A stretch of 64,000 nucleotides of DNA from assembly GCA_963719645.1 (NCBI GenBank), contig CAVRCT010000007.1, positions 248,001 to 312,000 of the forward strand. The letters run 5' to 3'. The position numbers and the translations under genes are program-made. Within the stretch, counting starts at the first letter, position 1; every line of letters begins with the position of its first letter. Source of the stretch: CAVRCT01 sp963719645. GTDB lineage: Bacteria; Pseudomonadota; Gammaproteobacteria; DSM-16500. This document shows, one piece after another, positions 8,942 to 17,651 of the stretch. The notes beneath the pieces were generated by a model. It searched no databases. It was not told where the DNA came from and worked only from the letters and a program-made list of their open reading frames with translations.

Positions 8942-9054
8942 ATAATAACATAGCACCATTCAAATAATGTTTCTAAAACTTAAATTCAGAATAAATAAAA
9001 TTTGTAAACGAGTGTCATTGTACTGTGCTTCTGCTCAATTGTATTTATACAGTA

Positions 9055-9105
9055 TTGTTTACGGCACGGAAATTTTTAATAATGCTCGCACTCGTATAAA
9101 CGAGT
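9055..9105 (+). promoter_or_regulatory. Candidate promoter and leader hairpin of the RiPP locus
   Basis: TTGTTT (9055-9060), a 17-bp spacer and AATAAT (9078-9083) could be -35/-10 boxes; the -35 match is weak. Just downstream, ACTCGT-ATAA-ACGAGT (9090-9105) is a perfect 6-bp stem, possibly an operator or leader hairpin. The rest of the 8942-9137 interval is AT-rich and shows no gene. Confidence 0.3.
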
Positions 9106-9137
9106 TTCTAAACTAATTAATCAAAGGAAATAATATT

Positions 9138-9302
9138 ATGAAAAATGAACGTATATTGGCACACACGATGTCACAAAAATTAACGAAAGAAGATATTGAG
9201 AATGTCTCAGCTGCTGGGATGACATCCGTACCAACCGCGCATGGCTCATACAGTCCACAAAGCGGATGGGATTCTTCTATAGATCTTACAGTGGACTTTT
9301 AA
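9138..9302 (+). CDS. RiPP (graspetide-like) precursor peptide
   Basis: A 54-aa ORF, AAAGGAAA 7 nt before the ATG. The leader half contains LTKEDIENVSAAG (15-27), close to the double-glycine leader pattern L-T/S-x-E-x-(x)-x-V-x-G-G but with Ala-Ala-Gly. The putative core (28-54) is rich in hydroxyl residues (T29, S30, T33, S37, S39, S42, S46, S47, T51) and has three Asp at exact four-residue intervals (D45, D49, D53) at the C-terminus. That is the composition expected of a peptide whose Ser/Thr and Asp side chains are joined as esters by an ATP-grasp ligase. It lies directly upstream of such a ligase. The precursor role is inference from position and composition. Confidence 0.7.
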   Translation: MKNERILAHTMSQKLTKEDIENVSAAGMTSVPTAHGSYSPQSGWDSSIDLTVDF

Positions 9303-9308
9303 GACAAC

Positions 9309-9333
9309 GTTCCTCCTCTGGGGGAACTTTTTT
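9309..9333 (+). terminator. Attenuator-like terminator between precursor and ligase
   Basis: GTTCCTCC-TCT-GGGGGAAC forms a 7-8 bp stem (one wobble) followed by six T residues, seven bases after the precursor stop codon and 29 bp before the ligase start. Partial read-through would give an excess of precursor over enzyme, as in many RiPP operons. Confidence 0.65.
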
Positions 9334-9361
9334 AATTTCTCAGTTACCGCAGAGAGCAACA

Positions 9362-10453
9362 ATGAAAAATGTTCTGATTCCTACAAAACCCGATGACACG
9401 CATGCAATTTATGTTAAATTAGCACTAGAAAAAAAAGGGCATAAAGGTATTCTTTGGTACACAGCAGATATGCCCGGCCTGCAAAAAAATACTTTTGCGA
9501 TATCCAAAAATGATATTACCTGGCACTCAGCCGGTTTAGAATTTTCTGTCAATGACAATAATGAATTTGATGTTGTATGGGTAAGAAGGCCACGTCATCC
9601 AGTATTGCCTGACGCAATCCATCCTGCAGATAAAGAAAATGCAGCCAATGAGAATGCCGCATTTTTTAAAACTTTTTGGCAAGTTATCTCGCCGAATGCT
9701 TTTTGGGTTAACCCGTTTGATAAAACAAAAGCAGTCAATTGTAAATTGCAGCAACTTAAAGTTGCCGCCGATGTCGGTTTAAACATTCCAGAAACTATTA
9801 TTTCTAATGACGCCGCCAAAATTAAAGACTTCATTCGAAAACAGAATCTAACGATATATAAAACACTTTATCCAATGATCTGGCTTGAGGATAATGAGAT
9901 GCGCTTAACTTACACGAAAGAAATTAATATAGATGACCTTCCATCAGATACAATGCTTCAAAATACGCCAGGTATATTTCAAAAAAAAATACAAAAAGCT
10001 TTCGAACTCAGAGTAAATTGCTTTGGAGAAACCATTATTGCTGCTAAAATACACTCTCAAGAACATCCCAAAGGCATCTCCGATTGGCGCTACATCCCCC
10101 CACAAGAACTTATCATCGATGAATTCAATCTTCCCAGCGAAATAGCTTTAAAATGCAAAGAATTTATGAAAAAATTCGGCATTGTTTTTGGATGTTTTGA
10201 CTTTATTGTCACCCCAGAGAATGAATATTATTTTTTAGAAATAAATGAACAAGGTCAATTTTTATGGATCGAAGATGTTAATCCCAACATAAAAATGTTA
10301 GATGTCTTTTGTGACTTTTTAATCAGCGGCTCAAAAGAATTTAATTACAAAAAAACGAATGATTTTGTTTCAATATCGGACTTTGCTGCCAAAGTAATTG
10401 ATATTAAAAAAAGCGCAATGACAATTCACCAGCAACCAGATTTAATTTATTAA
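9362..10453 (+). CDS. MvdC/MvdD-type ATP-grasp ligase (graspetide synthetase candidate)
   Basis: A 363-aa protein from the ATG at 9362 (MKNVLIPTKPDD). Earlier in-frame codons overlap the precursor and the hairpin. Features of the MvdD-like ATP-grasp family are present in order: VWVRRPRHP near the N-terminus, NPFDKTKAVNCKLQQLKVA and GLNIPETI before the ATP-grasp domain, the FQKKIQKAFELRVNCFGETI strand block, SDWRY, and the metal-binding C-terminal signature DFIVTPENEYYFLEINEQGQF (Glu and Asn ligands). Such enzymes form omega-ester or omega-amide links in microviridin-type peptides using ATP. The short peptide gene immediately upstream is the likely substrate. The exact bond type cannot be read from sequence. 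Confidence 0.85.
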   Translation: MKNVLIPTKPDDTHAIYVKLALEKKGHKGILWYTADMPGLQKNTFAISKNDITWHSAGLEFSVNDNNEFDVVWVRRPRHPVLPDAIHPADKENAANENAAFFKTFWQVISPNAFWVNPFDKTKAVNCKLQQLKVAADVGLNIPETIISNDAAKIKDFIRKQNLTIYKTLYPMIWLEDNEMRLTYTKEINIDDLPSDTMLQNTPGIFQKKIQKAFELRVNCFGETIIAAKIHSQEHPKGISDWRYIPPQELIIDEFNLPSEIALKCKEFMKKFGIVFGCFDFIVTPENEYYFLEINEQGQFLWIEDVNPNIKMLDVFCDFLISGSKEFNYKKTNDFVSISDFAAKVIDIKKSAMTIHQQPDLIY

Positions 10454-10475
10454 CCAATAGAGAAGCGATTAACTA

Positions 10476-11564
10476 ATGAAATCCGCATTTAAAATAAAAT
10501 ATTTAATCATAGTAATTTTATTAAGCATCGATTGTGTTTTCTGCCTTACATCATTCGCCGAGACAAAAGAAAATCCAGCACCAGTAATAGACCTTTACAA
10601 ATCAAATCAACTATCTGCAAAGGTAGTAGAGAAGAAATACAAAATACAATTTCAAAAAATTGCTGATATTTTTAATTCTCCCGACAGCATGAATTCTAAG
10701 AAAAATATAGACATTTGCATGAAATCAATGTTTGAAATCTTAACCGGAATCAAAAAAATGGGAGATTTTTCTTATGTTAATATTACACCGATCATATATC
10801 CTAACGTCAAAACAATATATTTCAGTATCGATATCGTAGATAAAAAAGATAAAGCAAGATTATCTTATTTTACAGCAAAACCTACCAAAAATATTCCTGA
10901 CCCCGATGGACTTATTCAATCTTGGCTTGAATACGAAAAAGTTGGGAACTCAATCTTATATAAAAACAAAACAGCACCCATATTTAAATCCTGTCCTGCC
11001 ATACACTGTACTTATGGTTTTGATGATCCAAGATTAAAAAAATATTTGCCTGTATTTTCTCAATTAGTTCCAAAGGACAAAGATCAGCTCATTGTAGTTT
11101 TAAGAAAAGATAAAGATGAAAACAAAAGAGCCGCGGCAGCATTTTTATTGGCTCATATCAACAACAAAAATGAACTTATTAAAATATTAACACCTTCGAT
11201 AAAAGATCCGAGTAGCTCAGTGAGAAATAATGCGATGCGTGTGATTGCAGCAACATTAGCTGGCATGAAAAATCCAGACTTCCCAATCAATGAAGCTGTG
11301 TTAGCTCTCAATTTTCCAGAAGCTCTTGATAGAAACAAAGCATTGTATATCTTATCCTCATTAGCAAAGCAACCGCGTTACGCAAATTATCTCTTGCAAC
11401 ATGCACAAAATGAGCTGCTTGATGATTTAGAATTAAGCCAACCCAATATTCACGAATTTTCTTATATCATATTAAAACTAATAAGCGGCAAAGATTTTGG
11501 TGAACATAATTATCAAGCATGGAAACGATGGCTACAAAATAATAAAAATATTCACGAGTCATGA
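10476..11564 (+). CDS. Exported HEAT-repeat-like protein of the RiPP locus
   Basis: A 362-aa protein starting 22 bp after the ligase, with no terminator between, so probably co-transcribed. The N-terminal signal peptide (KIKYLIIVILLSIDCVFC, cleavage near SFA-ET at about 29) suggests Sec export. The C-terminal half (about 205-350) consists of paired helices with DPSSSVRNNAMRVIAA and KRAAAAFLLAHI, a HEAT/ARM-like pattern. Two cysteines (CPAIHC, about 172-177) could form a disulfide. The N-terminal 30-190 region is not recognised. It could help export, bind or provide immunity to the modified peptide; there is no direct evidence for any of these. Confidence 0.65.
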   Translation: MKSAFKIKYLIIVILLSIDCVFCLTSFAETKENPAPVIDLYKSNQLSAKVVEKKYKIQFQKIADIFNSPDSMNSKKNIDICMKSMFEILTGIKKMGDFSYVNITPIIYPNVKTIYFSIDIVDKKDKARLSYFTAKPTKNIPDPDGLIQSWLEYEKVGNSILYKNKTAPIFKSCPAIHCTYGFDDPRLKKYLPVFSQLVPKDKDQLIVVLRKDKDENKRAAAAFLLAHINNKNELIKILTPSIKDPSSSVRNNAMRVIAATLAGMKNPDFPINEAVLALNFPEALDRNKALYILSSLAKQPRYANYLLQHAQNELLDDLELSQPNIHEFSYIILKLISGKDFGEHNYQAWKRWLQNNKNIHES

Positions 11565-11627
11565 TGTTTGTCTTTCGCTCCGTTAAACTTGGTCAATCAG
11601 ACTTGCCCCTGAAGTATCCCAGCAAAT

Positions 11628-11892
11628 CTAAAAAGCCCTACGGCTCCAGCTTAAAAGTAGGCTGTCGTCCCGGAATTTAGTAGCTCTTAACGAGCGCTTT
11701 GGCTCGTTTAGAGCTACTTAATGTCCGGGATCCATTTTCAATTTACCGCCTTCTTGCTTTTTAACTTGCGTGCTTTAAGCAAAATGGATCCCGGACATTA
11801 ACTGGCGCTAAATTCGCAAAAAGCGCTGATTAAGCGCCAGTAAATTCCGGGACGACAGCCTACTTTTAAGCTGGAGCCGTAGGGCTTTTTAG
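11628..11892. repeat. Family C palindrome in a different outer shell
   Basis: Its inner part matches the 3464-3695 element (GTCGTCCCGGAATTTA core with the GAGCTAC and GGCGCTAAAT hairpins). The outer arms are instead CTAAAAAGCCCTACGGCTCC ... and complement, ending at 11892. The same core in two shells shows modular nesting. Confidence 0.85.
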
Positions 11893-11907
11893 ACTTGTGG
11901 GTAACGA

Positions 11908-12270
11908 TATGGTACTGAGGTATCCCCACAAATCTAGGTAATAACATTGTTCTGAAAAATTTTACAACTGCTTAGAACGCCTTCCCCGCAGGGCATAGGC
12001 GTCAAGCTAAGGAAATTTTGCTGAAAAAACCGTCATTGCGAGGAGCGTTTTTTGCGACGAAGCAATCCAGTTTTTGAATTTGCAAAAATTTTGCATAAAC
12101 ATAAAGCAAAAAACTGGATTGCCGCGCCCCTACGGGGCTCGCAATGACGGAGTTGTTAGCAAAATTTCCTTAGCTTGACGCCTATGCCCTGCGGGGAAGG
12201 CGTTCTAAGCAGTTGTAAAATTTTTCAGAACAATGTTATTACCTAGATTTGTGGGGATCCCTCAGTACTT
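11908..12270. repeat. Large nested palindrome with a chimeric family A core
   Basis: Arms of about 110 bp run from GTACTGAGGTATCCCCACAA through GAACGCCTTCCCCGCAGGG and AGCTAAGGAAATTTTGCT, with a near-perfect complement at 12153-12270. The core at 12030-12150 is a family A palindrome whose right arm is replaced by a CGCGCCCCTACGGGGCTCGC variant. Together with 11628-11892 it fills the 11565-12290 gap; no gene was seen there. Confidence 0.85.
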
Positions 12271-12290
12271 GACCCCTTCTCTCTTGTTTT

Positions 12291-13592
12291 TTATTTGCAG
12301 CCATCGGCTATCTGCTTGCCAGCAATTCGATCTTCAATCCATGAAACATAAAATGGCGCAGACTTAGCGGGTGTTGAAAAATGAGTTTGGCTTCCTTCAA
12401 GTTGAATGCGTGTGATGTTTCCGCCTAATTGACACATTTGTTTGCGATACAATAACCCCATGACAGGAGGTACCACTGTATCATGGGTGCCCCAATAGAT
12501 AATGACGGGTGCAACTGGTTTAACAGGCGAAACACTTCCATGAATAAATGCATTTGCCCATGCTAGCGAATTGTTGCTTTGAGTTGATAACAATGATTTA
12601 TAATTATCCGCGAAAGCATATTTCATCGTATCAGCGGCTACGTGCATACATTTGTTTGAGCTTATTTCATCGATAACGCTAGATCCCTCGCTGGTAAATA
12701 CATCTGTTAACTTAAGATTTGGAAAAGCCGCCTGATTTGCCCACATAAACATAGCAAAATGTGTAAAGTTAAATACATTATTTAAAAAGCTAGCTTCCAA
12801 CTCAGTTATCATTTTTTTTGCGGATTGTTCGTTCAGCGCTGATTTAGGTGCCATCACTGCAACATCATCGGGTGCCATTGCAACAAACCCTAGAAAGTTA
12901 ATTCCATCTGCAGCCGTGCCTTTTTGAGCGATATAATCTACCAGACTTGCAGCTGCTAACGTTGCACCTCCTCCTTGAGACCAGCCATAAACAATGGCTT
13001 TATTGCCGCCACCCGCATCTTTCATAGAATAAACAGCTCTCACTGAATTTATAACATCGCGCGCATTCGTTGCCGCGACGGAGTATTGATGTTTTCCGCC
13101 ACCACCAAGACCTTGGTAATCCGTACCAACGACAATATAACCATCTTTAATGAAAGTCTCGACGCTGGGTAAACCATAATCTGTCCATGAATTCCCATTT
13201 ATCAAAAAATATTGATTTAATGATTGTGCGGGATTTGGAACTTGCGAGGGCCCGCAATTTTCTGCTGTACCTGTGGTACCGTGTGCCCATGCAATGATTG
13301 GTCGACCTTCGTCAGGTATGACACCTATCGGTGCTACAACTAAGGCTGTCGATATTGTTTTTCGTTCTTGTGTATCTGAAGAAATGTAAGCAATACGCCA
13401 TGCTTGCGCACCAGGGACAGAAGTATTTATTTTTTCTTGTTTAATGACCTGACCTAATTTACCAACTGGCTTCATTTTTGTAACATCTGCATAAAAGGAG
13501 GGGAGTGAAACGTCTGGAAAAGATAGTGCAGGGAGCATTAAAAACATTATTCCAGTTAAAAAGATAAGTACAGTATGAGATTTCATCAGCAT
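12291..13592 (-). CDS. Secreted lipase/esterase, alpha/beta-hydrolase (secretory lipase family)
   Basis: A 433-aa protein from the ATG at 13592 (AGGG 8 nt upstream; an ATG two codons later is also possible). The signal peptide KSHTVLIFLTGIMFLMLPALS directs export. Landmarks: oxyanion loop WAHGTTGTAENCG, a TDYQGLGGGG loop, nucleophile elbow YGWSQGGGATLAA (Ser), acid in WGTHDTVVPP (Asp) and base in EGSQTHFSTP (His), so the triad is complete. Length and layout match secretory lipases (LIP family), which hydrolyse acyl esters, often short or medium chain. It probably acts in the periplasm or outside the cell. It is monocistronic and flanked by repeats. Confidence 0.85.
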   Translation of the reverse strand: MLMKSHTVLIFLTGIMFLMLPALSFPDVSLPSFYADVTKMKPVGKLGQVIKQEKINTSVPGAQAWRIAYISSDTQERKTISTALVVAPIGVIPDEGRPIIAWAHGTTGTAENCGPSQVPNPAQSLNQYFLINGNSWTDYGLPSVETFIKDGYIVVGTDYQGLGGGGKHQYSVAATNARDVINSVRAVYSMKDAGGGNKAIVYGWSQGGGATLAAASLVDYIAQKGTAADGINFLGFVAMAPDDVAVMAPKSALNEQSAKKMITELEASFLNNVFNFTHFAMFMWANQAAFPNLKLTDVFTSEGSSVIDEISSNKCMHVAADTMKYAFADNYKSLLSTQSNNSLAWANAFIHGSVSPVKPVAPVIIYWGTHDTVVPPVMGLLYRKQMCQLGGNITRIQLEGSQTHFSTPAKSAPFYVSWIEDRIAGKQIADGCK

Positions 13593-13746
13593 TCCATAAG
13601 CCCTCAAAAAATGACATCATTGTCAGATAAGCTTACATTATAATCGAACAGTGAAAAGGTTAATAGAAGGAGAAGGGGTTCAAGTATTCATTTGACATTT
13701 AAAAATGGCAAATGAATACTAGACCACGTTGTTTTCTGTTGTTTTT

Positions 13747-14163
13747 TCACCATAGAGAATTTGTTATCTTCGGTAGAGTAAATTCTAGAATTTCCGATTT
13801 TTTTTGTATCATTTTTGATTGGGGGTCATAGATATATCCATGATCATCTCGATGCGCATTTTGCTTTACCAAATCAATCAGACCATTCAATTGATAAGGG
13901 TGAAATTTTTCCAGCATGCGTTGAAGTGTGACAGAATCAACCCTTTCTCGTCGATAACCCAAGTCGATCACTCTGTCCGAATCGTCGCGATCTAATGTGG
14001 GGAAGTCGGCTGAGTCCAGAACTCTATAAAAATGCCCCAAGCCAAGAACAATGTCATTCTGTGACCGACAAACCGCTGCAACGGCCATGCACGGACCGAG
14101 ACGATAGGTAAAAAGAAAAACGAGTTCATTCGGCGCACATTTTACGACAGCATAACTATTCAT
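13747..14163 (-). CDS. Hypothetical protein, 138 aa
   Basis: A soluble protein of unknown function with no signal peptide. It has a compact N-terminal block with hydrophobic strands (ELVFLFTYRLGPCMAVAAVC, NDIVLGLGHFYRVLD) and a polar helix-rich C-terminal half (TLQRMLEKFHPYQLNGLIDLVKQ). The pattern of a short globular domain around LGHFYR might be a CheD/deamidase-like fold (cysteine followed later by a G-L-G-H-F motif), but this is a weak resemblance only. The ATG at 14163 has no clear ribosome site. Confidence 0.55.
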   Translation of the reverse strand: MNSYAVVKCAPNELVFLFTYRLGPCMAVAAVCRSQNDIVLGLGHFYRVLDSADFPTLDRDDSDRVIDLGYRRERVDSVTLQRMLEKFHPYQLNGLIDLVKQNAHRDDHGYIYDPQSKMIQKKSEILEFTLPKITNSLW

Positions 14164-14507
14164 ACTTACATTTAAGGTGGCAATTCAATTTTATCCACCC
14201 GCGTAATTTTATCTCTCAGCGCCGCCGGAGAAAAACCAGAGCTAAAATGTCTTCTTGATGGTTGGAAAAATCCGGCATTAGCCAAAAGTCTATGCCGTAC
14301 AAGAGATGACATTAAGGTGTCTACAAGTCAGTCACGACCCATTTGACATATAGCCCGGATGAAATCCGTGGTTTTTTAAGCAGTTTAAAAACCCCGGATT
14401 TCATTTACTAAGTTGTGGGGATCGCTCAGGACTTGATCCTTTTTTCATGGGCTAAATTTTCTGACCGAAAAACTATTTCAGCGGTGAGAATCCATAAATC
14501 ACCGAGA
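14164..14507. other. Intergenic region with palindrome and possible gene relic
   Basis: It holds an inverted repeat at about 14357-14404 (ATGAAATCCG ... CGGATTTCAT) in a setting that resembles the family B shells. An open plus-strand stretch at 14197-14343 (reads ...GWKNPALAKSLCRTRDD...) has no start or ribosome site and may be a relic. No gene is supported. Confidence 0.4.
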
Positions 14508-15164
14508 TTACGTTTGAGACAAGCTCTGTCCGCGGTGTAGATGTAATAATTCTTGCGAGTTCAACTCTCCTGTGCTCGAAGGGGAAGAGGGTGGAGGAGT
14601 AATAGGTGTGTGGGAAGAAAAAAGTTGAGGTGAATTTTTTTGTGGTGGTGGAGATTTTTTAGATTCTGGATCATGAAATTGTTCTATGGGATCGTTTGAA
14701 TCATCTGTCTTTTCTGCGCTTGTGCGCCGTGAATATAAACTACTCTGCTTAGAAAGTTTGGCTGCTTGAAGTTTTATAGGTTTTGAAGCGGGTTCATTTG
14801 TCATTTCTGTATCTGCTTCTGGTGTAGAAAACATGAGTACCGGTAATTTTGCAACAGCAGTAGGGCGCCGTCTTTTCGGTGAAGGAGCCACGCCGCTTTG
14901 GTCTGAGTGCTGCTGCTTAGTGCTATTCGCAATAGATGCTGAACTAGATGAGCTGTTTGTAGTTGCTTCCGTGATAGAAGGTTCTTTACGCTTTTTAGAA
15001 ATTGCAGGAGATGCCTTCTTATCTTTATCATCAGAATTTTTCAACAGAGAATCTAAATGATTCGTTAACGCTTGAACAAATTGTTGTTGCTCTGAGTGGG
15101 GATGTTTGGGCAGTTCTTCCGATGCTTGTTGTTTAATTTGTGCTAAAAAACGTGCTAGACTCAT
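14508..15164 (-). CDS. Disordered Ser/Pro/Lys-rich protein with two classical NLSs
   Basis: A 218-aa protein with GGAG 10 nt upstream of the ATG. A helical N-terminus (1-42) is followed by disordered sequence with a Ser run at 71-75. Monopartite NLS patterns appear at 57-60 (KKRK) and 96-101 (PKRRRP), and a Pro/Ser-rich tail contains PPPSSPSS. Its style matches the 1179-aa protein at 3858-7397, so the two may belong to one class of host-nucleus-directed proteins. No enzymatic domain was seen. Effector status is inference. Confidence 0.6.
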   Translation of the reverse strand: MSLARFLAQIKQQASEELPKHPHSEQQQFVQALTNHLDSLLKNSDDKDKKASPAISKKRKEPSITEATTNSSSSSASIANSTKQQHSDQSGVAPSPKRRRPTAVAKLPVLMFSTPEADTEMTNEPASKPIKLQAAKLSKQSSLYSRRTSAEKTDDSNDPIEQFHDPESKKSPPPQKNSPQLFSSHTPITPPPSSPSSTGELNSQELLHLHRGQSLSQT

Positions 15165-15408
15165 GACAGTTTATCTCCGAGCAAAAATTTTATGGTTGGC
15201 TATTATCCACTTATCTCGATTTTCTGTAAACCATGGATGAGAAGCGGGCAATGGCTAATATTGCATTGGAGATGCGATATCGTTAAAAAAAATAGAAGAG
15301 CAAGCAAATGTCTATATCAAAAAAATCTTTTTTTGGCGCTGCGATTGGGGAGAGTGAGTCAGGCTTGTATATTTGCCTATTTATATTTTTTTAACTGCCG
15401 AATTTAAG

Positions 15409-16677
15409 TTAAATTGTTTGTATTCGAAATCCATTATTTTTACAGAAGATAATCCAGGAAAATAGGCATAAACACGTAAGTGTGACTGCCATAGGAGTAA
15501 GAACACTACTATCAAATAGCGAAACCAATATTCCAATCGTGGCAGCTAACAATCCTTGAATGCCACTGAATAAAGCGCTCGCTGTTCCGGCATTGTTGGG
15601 GAATTGTCCGACGGCAGTGACAGAAGTATTGGGATAAACAAAACCTGTTCCGAGCATAAACAAGGCCATAGGTATCATGATAACTAACAAATAAAGGTAA
15701 TTTGTTACACTTATCATTAACAACATTAGACTAGCAAGCGTTGTAAAAGAGAGCCCGATAAGAATGAGTCGATAGCAAGCAATTTTAATCGCCAAGCGTG
15801 AAGAAATTCGGGCACCCGTCATGAATCCTACCGCTAAAATAAACATTAACCACCCATATTTTATTTCAGAGACGCTCAACTTGGTTTGAATTAAAAAAGG
15901 AGCGATTGACAAAATGACCACCTCACCAGAATACGTAATTCCTCCACAGAATGCATTTTTTAAAAATGCGGGTGATTTTGCAATCATCAAATAATTTCTG
16001 AGCACACTCAGGATAGAGATAGAATTTATTTTATGATCGCATTTATTTGTTTCTTGAAATGAAAAATACCATAATATAAAAACCGAAACAGAAAACCCCA
16101 GTAATATAATAAAATTAGTTCGCCAACCTGCAATTGCTTGTATATACCCTCCCAACATGGGCGCGACGATCGGAACGATTGCTACGATGCTGGCTAGTTT
16201 TGATCCGGCTTCTATATAATTAGCCCCATGAAAACTGTCTCGCAACACAGCCCTGCTTACAATGGTAGCAGAACCGATACCAATCCCTTGAACTAATCTA
16301 GCTAATAAAAATACGTATATAGTCCAAGAAAATATGGCTAAAACAGATCCCACTATAAAAATGCCTATTCCAAACAGTGCGACATTTTTCCTACCATAAT
16401 GGTCTGAGAGTGGCCCATAAAATAACTGTGAAGTAGCAATCCCAATTAGATAGTATACAACGGTGTTCTGTACTAAAGATGATTGTGCACTGAATGTAGA
16501 TGCAATCGCTGGTAATGATGGAAGATATAAAGCTAGGCCGCATTGTGCAATTGCAATCAGAAGGCATAAAAAAACAAAAGGACTACTTAACTTAGCAAGT
16601 AGATAATTTTGAGGGGCGGTTGATATCATCTCTTCTGATACCGTTTCAGGTTGTTGGGTAGTCAATGTATTTTCCAT
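15409..16677 (-). CDS. Bcr/CflA-type MFS drug-efflux transporter
   Basis: A 422-aa inner-membrane protein with 12 hydrophobic segments. The loop 2-3 signature GPLSDHYGRKNVALFG and the motif LVQGIGIGSATIVSRAVLRD in segments 4-5 are typical of the Bcr/CflA subfamily of drug:H+ antiporters. The N-terminal tail (1-28) is polar and slightly longer than usual. It exports small molecules using the proton gradient; the substrate cannot be predicted. There is no clear ribosome site before the ATG at 16677. It is oriented like the PhyH/glycosyltransferase pair upstream but separated by 131 bp, so it may be co-expressed with them. Confidence 0.85.
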   Translation of the reverse strand: MENTLTTQQPETVSEEMISTAPQNYLLAKLSSPFVFLCLLIAIAQCGLALYLPSLPAIASTFSAQSSLVQNTVVYYLIGIATSQLFYGPLSDHYGRKNVALFGIGIFIVGSVLAIFSWTIYVFLLARLVQGIGIGSATIVSRAVLRDSFHGANYIEAGSKLASIVAIVPIVAPMLGGYIQAIAGWRTNFIILLGFSVSVFILWYFSFQETNKCDHKINSISILSVLRNYLMIAKSPAFLKNAFCGGITYSGEVVILSIAPFLIQTKLSVSEIKYGWLMFILAVGFMTGARISSRLAIKIACYRLILIGLSFTTLASLMLLMISVTNYLYLLVIMIPMALFMLGTGFVYPNTSVTAVGQFPNNAGTASALFSGIQGLLAATIGILVSLFDSSVLTPMAVTLTCLCLFSWIIFCKNNGFRIQTI

Positions 16678-16808
16678 TCGATAAATATTCTATTACTTGA
16701 GCTTGCAAAATGACTATCACTTAATGCTACCACAGCTTAAGCAAGTTCTGTATTTAGTTCAGTTGTTTTTGTTTCCGTCATTAAAAGGCGCCAAGTATTT
16801 CAATTAAA

Positions 16809-17633
16809 TTATTTGAATCTTGCACCCGTGCAAGCTTGGACAGAATTCATGCTTTTACGCCGGAGTTCGTGACTTGCATTTCCTGTCAGAAAACTCATTG
16901 GAGCTACGTGATCCCATTTCATTTCCGAATCTTCACCGCTCACTAACCATGCATATGCGGGGCGTATTGGAGGCGCTATTTCTGGTGCTAAATATCTGAT
17001 GACCAATCCTACACGGCAGTGTGACGACATATTCGGTCCTGATGCATGGTGAATCAGTGGATGATGAATTGAAAATTCACCCGCTTGTAATTCAACATGG
17101 ATGGCTTTTTCTTCATTTACTTCAACAACGATTTCTTGGCCACGCGTAAGCATATTATTAGCATTTGTATTTTCACGATGCTCCCTAAGATGTGTATGAC
17201 TACCTGGTATTACTCGCATACATCCACTTAATGCATCGGCAGTAAATATTGAAAGCCACACTGTTACCATTGGGATAGTGCGAATGTCTTTTTCATATTT
17301 GTGCCCCCAATAATAGAGATCTTGGTGCCAGGAAAAATAATTAGGGGTGCCCGGCGCCTTCGTATTGAACTCACTAACCCATACTAATATGTTAGGTCCT
17401 ATCAGTATATTGACTGTTTCAAGAATGGCAGGATGGCTTACAAGTTTTGCTATCCAAGGATGAACCAAATGGCCAAAAACTCGCGATTCACCTTCTATAA
17501 CAACTTTTCCTGGGGAGCAAAGTTTTAAATATTGCTGTTGCGCTTCAACTATTTCATTTTCATTTAAGGCTGGGATAGGAAACAAAATACCTTCGTTTTG
17601 AAACTTAAATTTAAGTGATTCGTGCTGTATCAT
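16809..17633 (-). CDS. Phytanoyl-CoA dioxygenase (PhyH)-family Fe(II)/2-oxoglutarate oxygenase
   Basis: A 274-aa soluble enzyme. The facial triad is visible as SWHQDLYYWGH (His-x-Asp) and the distal His in IHHPLIHHASGPN, with the 2-oxoglutarate Arg in CRVGLVIRY. The Asp is present, so this is a hydroxylase-type rather than a halogenase-type active site. GCMRVIPGSH is the usual PhyH core. The substrate is unknown; the family includes oxygenases acting on small metabolites and lipids. It starts 18 bp after the glycosyltransferase-like gene on the same strand, which suggests one operon making or decorating a small molecule or glycan. Confidence 0.85.
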   Translation of the reverse strand: MIQHESLKFKFQNEGILFPIPALNENEIVEAQQQYLKLCSPGKVVIEGESRVFGHLVHPWIAKLVSHPAILETVNILIGPNILVWVSEFNTKAPGTPNYFSWHQDLYYWGHKYEKDIRTIPMVTVWLSIFTADALSGCMRVIPGSHTHLREHRENTNANNMLTRGQEIVVEVNEEKAIHVELQAGEFSIHHPLIHHASGPNMSSHCRVGLVIRYLAPEIAPPIRPAYAWLVSGEDSEMKWDHVAPMSFLTGNASHELRRKSMNSVQACTGARFK

Positions 17634-17651
17634 AAATATCTCTGTCTATTG

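Noticed and set aside
14197..14343. Open plus-strand stretch reading GWKNPALAKSLCRTRDD
   Set aside because: No start codon with a ribosome site; too short to recognise; noted only as a possible relic.
16809..17633. Fe/2OG halogenase
   Set aside because: The facial-triad Asp is present (H-Q-D); halogenases have Ala or Gly there.
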